64,000 bases of DNA. Source: Ignavibacteria bacterium. GTDB lineage: Bacteria > Bacteroidota > Ignavibacteria > Tepidaquicellales > OLB5. The position numbers were made by a program, and so were the translations under genes. The DNA lies in the NCBI GenBank assembly GCA_020852705.1, contig JADZAP010000012.1, positions 38,022 to 102,021 of the forward strand, in the 5' to 3' direction. The notes beneath the pieces are model-generated. The model did not search any database. It was given only the letters and a program-made list of their open reading frames with translations, and was not told the origin of the DNA. Shown piece after piece: positions 9,365 to 17,770 of the stretch (its first letter is position 1; each line of letters opens with the position of its first letter).

Positions 9365-10147
9365 TTACTTTTTGTAATTTTTCATTATTTCTTCCATTTC
9401 CTTAGTTTTATCTTTAAGATCCTGAAGATTCTTACCGTTTTTTTGATCACCCATTTTCTTCATGTCCTCAAGCATATTGGTCATATCTATATATTTTACA
9501 TCTTCAGGAGCTTTAAACATATCAGGAGTTGTTTTAACATCCTTCTCAAATTTAATTGCCTTCATATAAGTTTTACCATCAGCCGAACCCATTCTTAAAG
9601 GAACAGTTTTATCATATAGACTTACTGTAAAGTTCTTATCCTTATGTTTGTAAATATCACATTTGTATCCAAGAATTTCTTCTTCGCCAATTTTTTCCAT
9701 CTGGTCAAGATAATCACGGTAAGTATTTACATCAAAATTATCTTTTGAATCGCTGAATTTCTTTTTATCAAATTTCATTCCCATTTTTACACCAGCAACT
9801 TCTGATACGGTGTAAACAACATCTCCTCCATCAAAATAAGCAGTTGCTGAAAACTTTTTACCGTCAGTATCAAATTTAGTTGTCGAACGGCATTTTTTAC
9901 CGTCATAAATTGCTTCAATTGTGCCCTTACCTTTCTCGCCTCCGGTTACTTCAAACTCTACCATAAAAGGTTTATCTTTAGAAAATGTTGCGTTGTCGTT
10001 TGAATTGTTGTTATCAGTTGATTCTGTTTTATTGTCATCGGATTTTGATGTTGAATCATCTTTTTTACCGCATCCGTTTAAAAATAAAATTGCGAGTAAT
10101 AAAATTAATATTAAGTTAATTTTATAAATACTTCTGAGATTTTTCAT
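9365..10147 (-). CDS. lipoprotein, DUF4412-like
   Basis: 260 residues. Signal peptide with a lipobox ending LNGC, so Cys26 should be lipidated, then a low-complexity Ser/Asp/Asn/Lys linker (27-55). The rest looks like a beta-rich domain: a FMVEFEVTGGEKGKGTIEAIYDGKK stretch, repeated K/F/Y strands, EEILGYKCDIYKHKDKNFTVSLYD and a helical Lys/Met tail. The pattern resembles DUF4412-type lipoproteins that look like outer-membrane lipoprotein carrier folds. That call is by resemblance only and the function is unknown. It is flanked by etfB (153-base gap) and queC (26 bases) and could be the last gene of the que operon. Confidence 0.6.
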   Translation of the reverse strand: MKNLRSIYKINLILILLLAILFLNGCGKKDDSTSKSDDNKTESTDNNNSNDNATFSKDKPFMVEFEVTGGEKGKGTIEAIYDGKKCRSTTKFDTDGKKFSATAYFDGGDVVYTVSEVAGVKMGMKFDKKKFSDSKDNFDVNTYRDYLDQMEKIGEEEILGYKCDIYKHKDKNFTVSLYDKTVPLRMGSADGKTYMKAIKFEKDVKTTPDMFKAPEDVKYIDMTNMLEDMKKMGDQKNGKNLQDLKDKTKEMEEIMKNYKK

Positions 10148-10173
10148 TTTTAGTTTGTTTAAGTTTTTAGAAA

Positions 10174-10896
10174 TTATTGTATGAATTCTGGATAAGTATA
10201 ATATTTTATTGGATCTTTTATCCCTGATTCGTTAAATCCTTTAAGTCTTAATACACATGAATCACATTCACCGCATGCAATTTCTTCGTTTTGGTAACAT
10301 GACCACGACAATTCAAATGGGGCATTTAATTCTGCCCCAATCTTAATTATTTCTGATTTTTTCTTATGTATTATTGGTGTTTCTATCATTATATTTGTTT
10401 CAGGTTTGGTCCCTAACTCAATTATTTTGTTAAATGCATTGTAAAATACTTCTCTGCAATCAGGATACCCGCTTGAATCTTCTTCTACAGCACCAATAAA
10501 AATTTTTTCAGCTTTTAATACCTCCGACCAGCTTACTGCAATTGCAAGAATATTTGCATTCCTAAAGGGAACATAAGATGTTGGAATACCATTAAATTCA
10601 AGGTCAGCTTTGGTTACTTTGACACTTTTATCTGTTAAAGATGAACCCCCTATTTTGGAAAGATAATCAACATCAACTGTTAATCGTTCTGAAACTTTAT
10701 AATGATCTGCAATATCATTAAATGCCTTCATCTCACGGTTTTGTGTTCTTTGACCATAATTTATATGGAGGAAAGCTAACTTATATTGTTTAGCTGCAAT
10801 TGCAGCTGTTACTAATGAATCCATACCCCCACTGACTAAAATAACACCCGTTTTGTTTCCGCTTAAATGTAAATTATTATTTTCTATTAATGTCAC
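10174..10896 (-). CDS. queC: 7-cyano-7-deazaguanine synthase
   Basis: 240 residues. QueC converts 7-carboxy-7-deazaguanine to preQ0 with ATP and ammonia, on the route to queuosine in tRNA. The PP-loop SGGMDS sits at residues 22-27, and the zinc cysteines are at 200, 208, 211 and 214 ([15 protein letters not shown]). Start is GTG. The next in-frame Met lies inside the PP-loop, so an upstream start is required. It is the third gene of queD-queE-queC, 114 bases after queE. QueF (preQ0 reductase) is not in the window. Confidence 0.95.
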   Translation of the reverse strand: MTLIENNNLHLSGNKTGVILVSGGMDSLVTAAIAAKQYKLAFLHINYGQRTQNREMKAFNDIADHYKVSERLTVDVDYLSKIGGSSLTDKSVKVTKADLEFNGIPTSYVPFRNANILAIAVSWSEVLKAEKIFIGAVEEDSSGYPDCREVFYNAFNKIIELGTKPETNIMIETPIIHKKKSEIIKIGAELNAPFELSWSCYQNEEIACGECDSCVLRLKGFNESGIKDPIKYYTYPEFIQ

Positions 10897-11010
10897 AATA
10901 ATATATGAAATGTGAATTGAAAGTTAAGATATGAAAGTTAATTTTTTGGGAATACTAGTACTGCATATTATATTTTTAAATCAATATTCAATCGTTTTAC
11001 GAAAAATAAA

Positions 11011-11691
11011 TTAAACACCTCTTGTTTCGGGCTCCCAGATATATTTATGCAGCTGAAGCTGCAAGCGGACATTTAGTTTATCTTCAAGTATCCAGTTTGC
11101 AAGTTCAATATTTTCAACTTTTTCAAAAACTGGTGAAAATAACACCTGCTGTACTTTGATTGTAAGGTCATATTCATTAATTTTTTCCTTTGCCCAGTCA
11201 TAATCTTCTCTTGAACCTATTACAAATTTTACTTCATCTGTTGTTTTAAGGTATTTTAAATTTTCATAACGATTTTTCTTTTCCATCCCGCTGTATGGTG
11301 TTTTTAAGTCCATAATCACTTTAACTCGTTTATCAACATTTTTAATTGGTAATGAACCTCCTGTTTCCAACATTACTTCAAATCCTTCATCACATAATTT
11401 TTTCATCAACTGATGAACATTACGCTGAAACAAAGGTTCACCGCCTGTTACTTCAACTAGTTTGCAATTAAATTTTTTTACATCATTTATAATATCTTCT
11501 ATTAAGTAATCAGTTCCTTCAAAAAAAGCATACTCTGTATCACAGTAAACACATCTTACATTACAATATGTCAATCTGATAAATACGCAAGGCAGCCCGG
11601 CTTTAGTTGATTCACCCTGAATTGAATAGAATATTTCGTTTATTTTAATTTTTCCATCTTCAATACTGATGGGAGTATTATTTTCAATCAT
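11011..11691 (-). CDS. queE: 7-carboxy-7-deazaguanine synthase (radical SAM)
   Basis: 226 residues. QueE is a radical-SAM enzyme that rearranges 6-carboxytetrahydropterin to 7-carboxy-7-deazaguanine. The N-terminus has the family entry FYSIQGEST (21-29), and the cluster motif is C43-x3-C47-x2-C50 (CNVRCVYC). A VEVTGGEPLFQ segment forms the SAM-binding GGE motif. The C-terminus (QLHKYIWEPETRGV) matches the end of known QueE proteins. It lies 36 bases downstream of queD and uses its product. Confidence 0.95.
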   Translation of the reverse strand: MIENNTPISIEDGKIKINEIFYSIQGESTKAGLPCVFIRLTYCNVRCVYCDTEYAFFEGTDYLIEDIINDVKKFNCKLVEVTGGEPLFQRNVHQLMKKLCDEGFEVMLETGGSLPIKNVDKRVKVIMDLKTPYSGMEKKNRYENLKYLKTTDEVKFVIGSREDYDWAKEKINEYDLTIKVQQVLFSPVFEKVENIELANWILEDKLNVRLQLQLHKYIWEPETRGV

Positions 11692-11727
11692 TCCAATAAA
11701 ATTTTAAAATCTTTTTATTATGAATAT

Positions 11728-12168
11728 TTACAAAAACAAACCTTTGTTCATTAATCTGGATTTTTCAGCAAAACTGTTTGGACTTTCGTATATTTTAACT
11801 GTAAGTTCCTCAAATTTATGACCTTTAATATCAAGCAGTTTATTGGTAAGCTTATCTAACAAATCACTGCAAATATTTTCAACTGTTGAGTGATAATCAA
11901 CAACTACTTTTTTCATTTTATTGCGAGTTAGAAAATTAAGAACATTTTTATCACCTTTCCAGCATAAAAATGCATGATCATATTTTTCAATAATGGGTTT
12001 AACAATTTTATTTAAGTCAAAAAAATCAATAACCATACCTTTTGAATCCAATCCTCCTGTAATTTCAACAAACATCTTGTATGAATGTCCGTGTATATTT
12101 CTGCATAACCCTTTATGAAATGGCAGTCGGTGACCCATTTCCCACCTGTATTCTTTAGAAATTTTCAT
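11728..12168 (-). CDS. queD: 6-carboxy-5,6,7,8-tetrahydropterin synthase
   Basis: 146 residues from the ATG at 12166-12168. A TTG nine bases upstream would add MFI, but the ATG gives the standard N-terminus. QueD turns dihydroneopterin triphosphate into 6-carboxytetrahydropterin, the substrate of QueE. Zinc ligands H13, H26 and H28 (GHRLPFHKGLCRNIHGHSYK) and catalytic C22 are present. So is the later DYHSTVENICSDLL segment with the catalytic His, and the ESPNSFAE end with Glu. It is first gene of the que operon. About 230 A/T-rich bases separate it from the divergent tmRNA. I saw no recognisable preQ1 aptamer there. Confidence 0.93.
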   Translation of the reverse strand: MKISKEYRWEMGHRLPFHKGLCRNIHGHSYKMFVEITGGLDSKGMVIDFFDLNKIVKPIIEKYDHAFLCWKGDKNVLNFLTRNKMKKVVVDYHSTVENICSDLLDKLTNKLLDIKGHKFEELTVKIYESPNSFAEKSRLMNKGLFL

Positions 12169-12398
12169 AATGAACAAAGTTAATTAAATTAGAAAGTAAT
12201 TTAAAGGAAAATAGTTAATATGGTATAAAATTAATAATTTAAGTAGATAAAATTAATTCAATAATTCTTATAATTAATATTTTTAAAATAAATTGAAAAT
12301 ATTTTAAAGATATAACAATATCATTTATTTATGGAATTGTTTAGAAATACATAATGTTATATTTTTGTACACATTCAATGTGTTTTTGTTCTTTTAAT

Positions 12399-12764
12399 GG
12401 GGATGAATTTGGTTTCGACGGGAATGTAGATGTTTAAGATAGCATTCCGTGTTCTCAGCAAAGCACGTTAAAAAGGCTGAAAAGTCAAAATAAACGACAA
12501 CTATAATTACGCTTTAGCTGCTTAATAAATAAGCCGCTCGTCTTTTACCGCTTCCACTGCCCACTTGGAAGGTAAAGGGCGCCAAAATTGTGGGCTGGCC
12601 GCAAAGTTTACTTGAGCTAAACGGTGAGAAATCTTCAAGTGTAGGTTTTGTACCGCTACGTTAGCGAGGCTGTGCAAAAACCGAAATCTAAACGCTGACT
12701 ATGAATGTAGGCGTCTTAATGGTCTTGTTTTCGGACCCGGGTTCGACTCCCGGCATCTCCACTA
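12399..12764 (+). ncRNA. ssrA: transfer-messenger RNA (tmRNA)
   Basis: Rescues stalled ribosomes with SmpB. The tRNA-like 5' end GGGGATGAATTTGGTTTCGACGG starts at 12399. The 3' half ends in a T-arm (GGGTTCGACTCC) and CATCTCC, which pairs with GGGGATG, then discriminator A at 12761. The following three bases are CTA, so CCA is not encoded. The tag frame follows the conserved AGTC context: codons 12487-12522 read KINDNYNYALAA, followed by two TAA stops at 12523-12528. With the alanine from the charged tmRNA, the tag is A-KINDNYNYALAA. Pseudoknot-forming GC-rich segments lie between the tag and the 3' end. It is a single-piece tmRNA. Confidence 0.97.
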
Positions 12765-12826
12765 ATTTTTATCCTGCAAAATCTTCAATTTTATAAATAG
12801 CTGCAATTTGAAAAATAAAAATATAA

Positions 12827-12851
12827 AAATGGCGGTTTAAGACCGCCATTT
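12827..12851. terminator. bidirectional terminator between tmRNA and yidC
   Basis: Ten-base stem AAATGGCGGT (12827-12836) pairs with ACCGCCATTT (12842-12851) around a five-base loop, with A-rich and T-rich flanks. It lies between the plus-strand tmRNA and the end of the minus-strand yidC and can serve both. Confidence 0.85.
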
Positions 12852-12868
12852 AATTTATTTAAATAATA

Positions 12869-14707
12869 CTATTTCTTGCCTTTATTTTTAATTACAGTTT
12901 TTTGCTTCTCCAAAATTGCTTCTTCCTCACCTTCTTTCTTACCTTTTCTTTGTACAAAATACTGCTCAATAATTGAAAGAAGATTATACATAAAGTAGTA
13001 CAGGTTCAGACCCGCCGGCAGTGTTGTGAAAAGGAATGTAAGCATTACGGGCATAATATACACCATTGCCATTTGTTTGGGGTCTTTAACAGTCATTTTC
13101 TGCTGAATAAACATTGTAACTCCCATTAACAGTGCAAGCCCTGAGAGATAATCAACTCCAAACAACGGAATTTTAAACGGAAGATGCATAATAATATCTG
13201 GCACAGATAGATCATGAATCCACAAACCAAAATATGCCTGTCTTAATTCAATAGTTGAGTTAAATACGCCAAATAAAGCATATAGTATAGGCAGCTGAAG
13301 CAGCATAGGAAGACATCCTCCAGCTGGGTTTATTTTTTCTTCCCTGTAAAGTTTCATCAGCATCTGCTGTTGTTTCTGCGGATCATCCTTATACTTTTCT
13401 TTTAAAGCATTCATCTTTGGCTGCAGTTCACCCATTTTCTTCATGGATTTCATTTGATATCTGGTAAAAGGTGTTAATATCACTTTCATTATGATACTGA
13501 AAATAATAATTACAATTCCCCAATTTGCAATAAAATTGTGCAGAAACAAAAAGAAAGGGAGTATTGCATATTGCGCAATTGGTCTTACAATGAAATCAAG
13601 AGAAAACCTCATGGTTGACTGAAGATTCATATCATAACTTTTCAATATCTCATAATCAACAGGACCAAGGTAGATATTAAAACGGTTTTTCTCTAACTTT
13701 TCGTTTTTAATCTGCATTTTAAGGGCAATTGAATAATCTTTTTCATGTCCATTATTTGGCAGGTCATTATATGTACCGGTGATATAAGAACCGTCTGCTT
13801 TTTTGCCGTCTGTAATAAGAAAAACCGCAAAATATTTTATTCTGGAGCAAACCCAGCTTGTTTGTCCATTTAGGTCAGATTTTATAGGTTCATCTTTCTT
13901 AGTTACATCAAGAACCTCAAGTTCATCTCCAATTTCAGAAAATGCATGAGCATGTCCCCCTTCTGCATCACTTCGGTACTCAGTAAGTTTTAATGAATTT
14001 TCCCATGCAAGCTGATATTCAAAATTACCTATAAATCTATTTGAGTTTTCAAGTCCAATTTCCACATTAAACATATATGTATCATTTTTGAAAGTATATG
14101 TTTTGGTAATTTTTGCTCCGTTAGAATCAACAGGCATTTCATAAGTAATTTTAAATTCATCTCCTCCGCTAACATTTACTCTATCCCACGGCTTGTATGT
14201 TGAATTAAAATAGAGATCTTTTGTATTTATCAGCTTTCCTTCGGTAGAATTGAAAATCAGATTAAGCTCACCGCCTTTGTTCAGATAAAGCAGCTGAACA
14301 GGAAAACCATCCCATGTTTTAAACCCTTTAACTTCATATTTTATTAAAGCTCCTCCTTTTGTAGAAAATTCAGCATAATATTTATCTGTTTCTACAATCA
14401 GAATTTTATCTTCACCTTTTTCAAATTTTCCAAACAATGATCCGTATTTTTCTGAAACTACAGGATTTTTCATGTTTAAGGTATCATTCCCTGTTTTTTT
14501 AGTTGTATCTATGTTCTGCTGGGTGATTGTTTTCTGTGAGTCTTGCTGCTGATTATTTTGCTGAAGCTTTTTTAAACTATCTTGTACAAGCTTTTCATTA
14601 ATTTTTTCATCTTTTTTTGGAGGCGGTGCATTTTTATTCTGAAAATAAAGCCATCCTATAAGTATAACCCCGATTAAAATAAAACCAATTATTGAATTTT
14701 TATCCAT
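12869..14707 (-). CDS. yidC: membrane protein insertase YidC
   Basis: 612 residues, the length of Gram-negative YidC. The N-terminal signal anchor (about 5-24) is followed by a Lys/Gln-rich linker and a large periplasmic beta domain (about 75-360). The conserved insertase core is about 370-590. It begins around the segment FIANWGIVIIIFSIIMKVILTPF and includes the cytoplasmic hairpin MKKMGELQPKMNALKEKYKDDPQKQQQMLMKLYREEKINPAGGCLPMLLQ. The tail is basic, as in species that insert ribosome-bound chains. yidD ends two bases upstream. The cluster rpmH-rnpA-yidD-yidC is the usual order next to the chromosomal origin in many bacteria. Confidence 0.97.
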   Translation of the reverse strand: MDKNSIIGFILIGVILIGWLYFQNKNAPPPKKDEKINEKLVQDSLKKLQQNNQQQDSQKTITQQNIDTTKKTGNDTLNMKNPVVSEKYGSLFGKFEKGEDKILIVETDKYYAEFSTKGGALIKYEVKGFKTWDGFPVQLLYLNKGGELNLIFNSTEGKLINTKDLYFNSTYKPWDRVNVSGGDEFKITYEMPVDSNGAKITKTYTFKNDTYMFNVEIGLENSNRFIGNFEYQLAWENSLKLTEYRSDAEGGHAHAFSEIGDELEVLDVTKKDEPIKSDLNGQTSWVCSRIKYFAVFLITDGKKADGSYITGTYNDLPNNGHEKDYSIALKMQIKNEKLEKNRFNIYLGPVDYEILKSYDMNLQSTMRFSLDFIVRPIAQYAILPFFLFLHNFIANWGIVIIIFSIIMKVILTPFTRYQMKSMKKMGELQPKMNALKEKYKDDPQKQQQMLMKLYREEKINPAGGCLPMLLQLPILYALFGVFNSTIELRQAYFGLWIHDLSVPDIIMHLPFKIPLFGVDYLSGLALLMGVTMFIQQKMTVKDPKQMAMVYIMPVMLTFLFTTLPAGLNLYYFMYNLLSIIEQYFVQRKGKKEGEEEAILEKQKTVIKNKGKK

Positions 14708-14709
14708 TT

Positions 14710-14964
14710 TTATATTACACTTTTATCACTTACTGAGTAAAATTTGTTAAAATCATTATTTTTGTATTTCTTCTCAGGAACCGGGTCATATCCGCCATGA
14801 GAGAAAGGATTGCATTTTAAAATTCTAATTGCAGAAAGATATATACCTTTGAAAAACCCATGCAGCTGCAGTGCTTCAATAGTGTACTGGGAACAAGTTG
14901 GAGAATATCTGCAAGATGGCGGAAACAAAGGAGATATAAAATATTTATATCCCTTTACTAACAA
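14710..14964 (-). CDS. yidD: membrane protein insertion efficiency factor YidD
   Basis: At least 84 residues. The YidD core is complete: [25 protein letters not shown], followed by [33 protein letters not shown], with the conserved cysteines. YidD helps YidC insert membrane proteins, as a small amphipathic inner-membrane-associated protein. The start is uncertain. The first standard codon is TTG at 14964, while the frame stays open to 15043 without ATG or GTG, and upstream codons would encode plausible sequence (NPKYILIL just before LVKGY). A CTG, ATT or ATC start would lengthen it. It ends two bases before yidC. Confidence 0.9.
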   Translation of the reverse strand: MLVKGYKYFISPLFPPSCRYSPTCSQYTIEALQLHGFFKGIYLSAIRILKCNPFSHGGYDPVPEKKYKNNDFNKFYSVSDKSVI

Positions 14965-15038
14965 AATCAGAATATATTTTGGGTTCAGATATTTTAAATA
15001 ATTTTTGATAGTGTACTCTTTAAAGACGTAAAAGATGA

Positions 15039-15451
15039 TTAATTATTTTTCTGCGTTACTTTGCTTAATATCTTTATAATTAATTCCTGCATATCAGAAG
15101 AAATTATGCTAAAATTAATTTCCTGATGATTTTTGTATGCTGTATTAGATAGGGTAAAAAGAATTCTTAATTTCTGCTTACTTTGAATTGAAAAATTAAC
15201 CAGTTCTGTTTTGTGCAGTCTGTATAATTCTCTTAATATTCTTTTTAATCTGTTTCGTTCAGTAGATTTTTTAATTTTTTTTTTGATATTAAAAAACCGA
15301 CTTTAACAGGAAAGCCGGTTTTATCATCAGAATAATTTACAAATGAATTTAAGCTACCGGAATCAATTTTAAAAGATGATGAAAGAATTTCTTCAAAAAC
15401 TCCAAAACCCCTGATAATTTCATTTCGTTTTAATGTATAAATCCTGTTCAA
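15039..15451 (-). CDS. rnpA: ribonuclease P protein component, interrupted by a one-base frameshift
   Basis: RnpA assists RNase P RNA in tRNA 5' maturation. The first frame (TTG start at 15451) gives an RnpA N-terminus ending [10 protein letters not shown] and then stops after 68 residues. The -1 frame, read from the A10 run at 15275-15284, continues [19 protein letters not shown], the RNR signature helix, and runs to TAA at 15039-15041. Joined, the two parts give about 137 residues, the family's size. So either one A is missing from the run (sequencing error or mutation), or expression needs slippage. Position between rpmH and yidD is the standard one, and the gene is expected to be essential. 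Confidence 0.88.
15275..15284 (-). other. A10 homopolymer at the rnpA frame break (candidate slippage site)
   Basis: Ten consecutive A on the coding (minus) strand, followed by TT and six more A. The codons are TCA AAA AAA AAA TTA in the upstream frame. Reading on with one extra A gives TCA AAA AAA AAA ATT and restores the RnpA frame. Long A runs are known sites of RNA polymerase slippage and ribosomal -1 frameshifting. A single-base sequencing deletion is the simplest alternative. Confidence 0.7.
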
Positions 15452-15497
15452 AATAAATTAAAGTTAAATTATAAACTTAAAAACCGGACTTAAATAA

Positions 15498-15656
15498 TTA
15501 TCTGGTGAATTTCTTTTCATCGCTTACAGTCAGTTTTTTTCTGCCTTTTGCTCTGCGTGAAGAAATTACGGCTCTGCCGTTCTTTGTACTCATTCTTTCT
15601 CTGAAACCATGCTTATTTTTGCGTTTTGTATTACTTGGCTGAAACGTTCTTTTCAC
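15498..15656 (-). CDS. rpmH: 50S ribosomal protein L34
   Basis: 52 residues beginning [20 protein letters not shown] and ending in a basic stretch with [20 protein letters not shown], the complete L34 pattern. L34 is a small basic protein of the large ribosomal subunit near the exit region of 23S rRNA. The start is GTG at 15656, with AGGAG five bases ahead (TAGGAGTTGTTGTG). No ATG exists at the N-terminus. It is first in rpmH-rnpA-yidD-yidC. dnaA, often divergent from rpmH, is not next to it here. Confidence 0.95.
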   Translation of the reverse strand: MKRTFQPSNTKRKNKHGFRERMSTKNGRAVISSRRAKGRKKLTVSDEKKFTR

Positions 15657-15763
15657 AACAACTCCTATTACCTAATCTCAGGTAAAATTAAAATTTCTAT
15701 ATTAACAAAACGCTAAAATAATGAAAAATTTAAAGATATTCAAGGTTTGTTATAATATACACA

Positions 15764-16885
15764 TCACTTTTTAGTAATTTTACCATCCTTTTCAATTATC
15801 AATGCAGTTTCAGGAAAATCGCTTTCTGTAACTCTTTTCATTAATTCTATTGCTGAATATTCCTCATCAAAAACAGGAAATCCTCTTTTTATCTGTTTAA
15901 AAGGGAATATTCTGCCATGCGAAAAATTACCGTTTTTTTCGATATATACTTTTAATAATGGAGCCAGTCCAAGGTTATCGCTTAAGCCAAATTTTCCGTA
16001 TGTACAAAAATTACCCAGGCTGTAAGCTATAATTTTATTTTTATAAAGCTCTATTCCGCGGGGCACATGCGGACCTTGTCCAAAAACAACATCCGCTCCG
16101 GCATCTATCATTTCATGTGAAAATTTGTAAACATCCCCCCTATCTTCACCTAAATAAAATTCTCGTTTTTTAGGAACGTGAATAGAACCTGAACCTTCCG
16201 CTCCTCCATGAAAAGCTACAATTAAAATATCACAAGTCTTTTTTAATTCAGTAACAATATTAGCCGCAGCTTTATGATCATTTATATTTAATGTTCCAAT
16301 ATTAGGTGCAAATCCAGTGAAACCAAATCTGATTCCATCTTTAACAAATATACATGTTGGTGCTGTTAATTGACCTCCATACATTATACCATATCTTTTA
16401 AGTGTTTCCTGTGTTGATTTTCGTCCAATATCACCCATATCACCGCTATGATTATTGGCAAGATTCATAATATCAAAACCTGTATTTTTTATATATTCAG
16501 CATAATGCTCAGGCATTCTGAAAGCAACACAATTTGATGGATTGGCACATTTTTTTGGAGTACCTCCTTTATCAAGAAGCGTTCCTTCTAAGTTACCAAT
16601 TGTAACATCTGCCGAAAGAAGAATATCGGCTGGATCAGACAATATATCTTTACCATCATCAGGCGGAAGCGAAGCTGAAGAAGGATAGTTAGTACCAAGC
16701 ATCATATCACCAACCATAATAATTGAATATAATGAGTCGGTCTCTCTGTTCTTTTGAGAAAGGATACTATCCTGTTTCTTATCGTTGGTGTTATTTTTAT
16801 CAACTGAAGGGTCATTTTTGCTGCACATAAAAGCAAAAGTAAAGAATATTGAAACTAAAATATATAATAAAATCTGCTTTTTCAA
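15764..16885 (-). CDS. CapA-family (PGA_cap) metallophosphatase-like lipoprotein
   Basis: 373 residues. Signal peptide ending AFMC with a putative lipidated Cys21, a polar linker (22-52), then the CapA fold: IIMVGDMMLG at 56-64, IGNLEGTL, IMNLANNHSGDMG and later GADVVFGQGPHVPRGIELY and AYSLGNF. These are the metal-ligand motifs of the calcineurin-like PGA_cap family. Founding members act in poly-gamma-glutamate capsule synthesis. Most others, including single genes such as this one, have no proven role. The start is TTG: the Lgt stop lies two codons upstream in frame, leaving only ATT or TTG. It lies three bases downstream of lgt, so it is cotranscribed. Confidence 0.82.
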   Translation of the reverse strand: MKKQILLYILVSIFFTFAFMCSKNDPSVDKNNTNDKKQDSILSQKNRETDSLYSIIMVGDMMLGTNYPSSASLPPDDGKDILSDPADILLSADVTIGNLEGTLLDKGGTPKKCANPSNCVAFRMPEHYAEYIKNTGFDIMNLANNHSGDMGDIGRKSTQETLKRYGIMYGGQLTAPTCIFVKDGIRFGFTGFAPNIGTLNINDHKAAANIVTELKKTCDILIVAFHGGAEGSGSIHVPKKREFYLGEDRGDVYKFSHEMIDAGADVVFGQGPHVPRGIELYKNKIIAYSLGNFCTYGKFGLSDNLGLAPLLKVYIEKNGNFSHGRIFPFKQIKRGFPVFDEEYSAIELMKRVTESDFPETALIIEKDGKITKK

Positions 16886-16888
16886 AAT

Positions 16889-17770
16889 TTACTTTGCTGA
16901 TTTATTAGATTGCTTTGTTTTAACTTTTTCTTTTAACATAAAAGTTGTTGGTTTACGCATATATAACCATATTCCCAATCCGATAAGAACAATTGAAATT
17001 AATTGTGCTTCGGAAAGTCCAAAAAGATATCTAGGATTAAGTCTTATAAATTCTACCAAAAGTCGTGAGGCACCTGAAAGTATTAAATAAAGACCAAATA
17101 ATTTACCGTCACCTAAGAAGACCTCTCTTTTTTTCCATAACAGCCAGAATATAAGTGCCCCAAAAATAAATTCATAAACTGGTGTAGGGTGGCATAAAGT
17201 ATTATCGGGTACAACTCCGCCAAATTTTGCTGCTATATCACTTCCCCTAAATGCTATAGATGGAGGTAAAGTACCTTTTGAGTAATCTGTTCCCCAAGGA
17301 ACCCAGGACATAAATTCAGATACTGGTAAACCATAATCACCATCACCTGAAAGGTGACAGCCAATTCTTGCTATACCATAACCAATTGCAAGCGAAGGAG
17401 CAGCTGCATCGCATATTCTTAAAAAAGGTATTTTTTTTGAACGGCTGTAAAAATAAATAAGCGCTGTTGCCAGAATTAACCCCCCGTAGAATGTTAATCC
17501 GGCAGGCGAAAAAAGTCCATCAGTTGAAAATATTTTTGAAGCAGGCATTGAAGTTATTGATTTCCATTCTTCAATAACATACAGCAATTTTGAGCCAACT
17601 ACACCTCCTACCAGGGCAATAAATGTAATATTTACCGCAGTTCCTTCTTCTAATTTTTTTCTTTTAAATTCTCGCTGAAGGAGCCAGCTGGCAACTATAA
17701 AACAAATACCAAGCATTAATCCGTAACTATAAACCGGTATTGGACCAAGCTGAAATAATTTTGGGATCAT
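16889..17770 (-). CDS. lgt: phosphatidylglycerol-prolipoprotein diacylglyceryl transferase
   Basis: 293 residues with about seven membrane segments. Lgt adds diacylglycerol to the lipobox cysteine of prolipoproteins, the first step of lipoprotein maturation. The N-terminus PIPVYSYGLMLG and a YGGLILA segment match the family. The catalytic arginine segment reads GYGIARIGCHLSGDGDYG (130-147), so Arg135 is kept but the proteobacterial N-x-x-N-G-E continuation is replaced by a C-H-x-S-G-D-G-D form, a variant I associate with Bacteroidota-type Lgt. It starts directly at the end of an unknown gene and precedes a CapA-like lipoprotein. Confidence 0.93.
   Translation of the reverse strand: MIPKLFQLGPIPVYSYGLMLGICFIVASWLLQREFKRKKLEEGTAVNITFIALVGGVVGSKLLYVIEEWKSITSMPASKIFSTDGLFSPAGLTFYGGLILATALIYFYSRSKKIPFLRICDAAAPSLAIGYGIARIGCHLSGDGDYGLPVSEFMSWVPWGTDYSKGTLPPSIAFRGSDIAAKFGGVVPDNTLCHPTPVYEFIFGALIFWLLWKKREVFLGDGKLFGLYLILSGASRLLVEFIRLNPRYLFGLSEAQLISIVLIGLGIWLYMRKPTTFMLKEKVKTKQSNKSAK

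Noticed and set aside
12169..12398. Possible preQ1 riboswitch ahead of queD
   Set aside because: No recognisable preQ1 aptamer stem or A-rich tail was seen on the minus strand.
15498..15763. Chromosome origin near rpmH
   Set aside because: The gene order rpmH-rnpA-yidD-yidC is often beside oriC, but there is no dnaA or dnaN here and no cluster of DnaA boxes (TTATCCACA) was seen.
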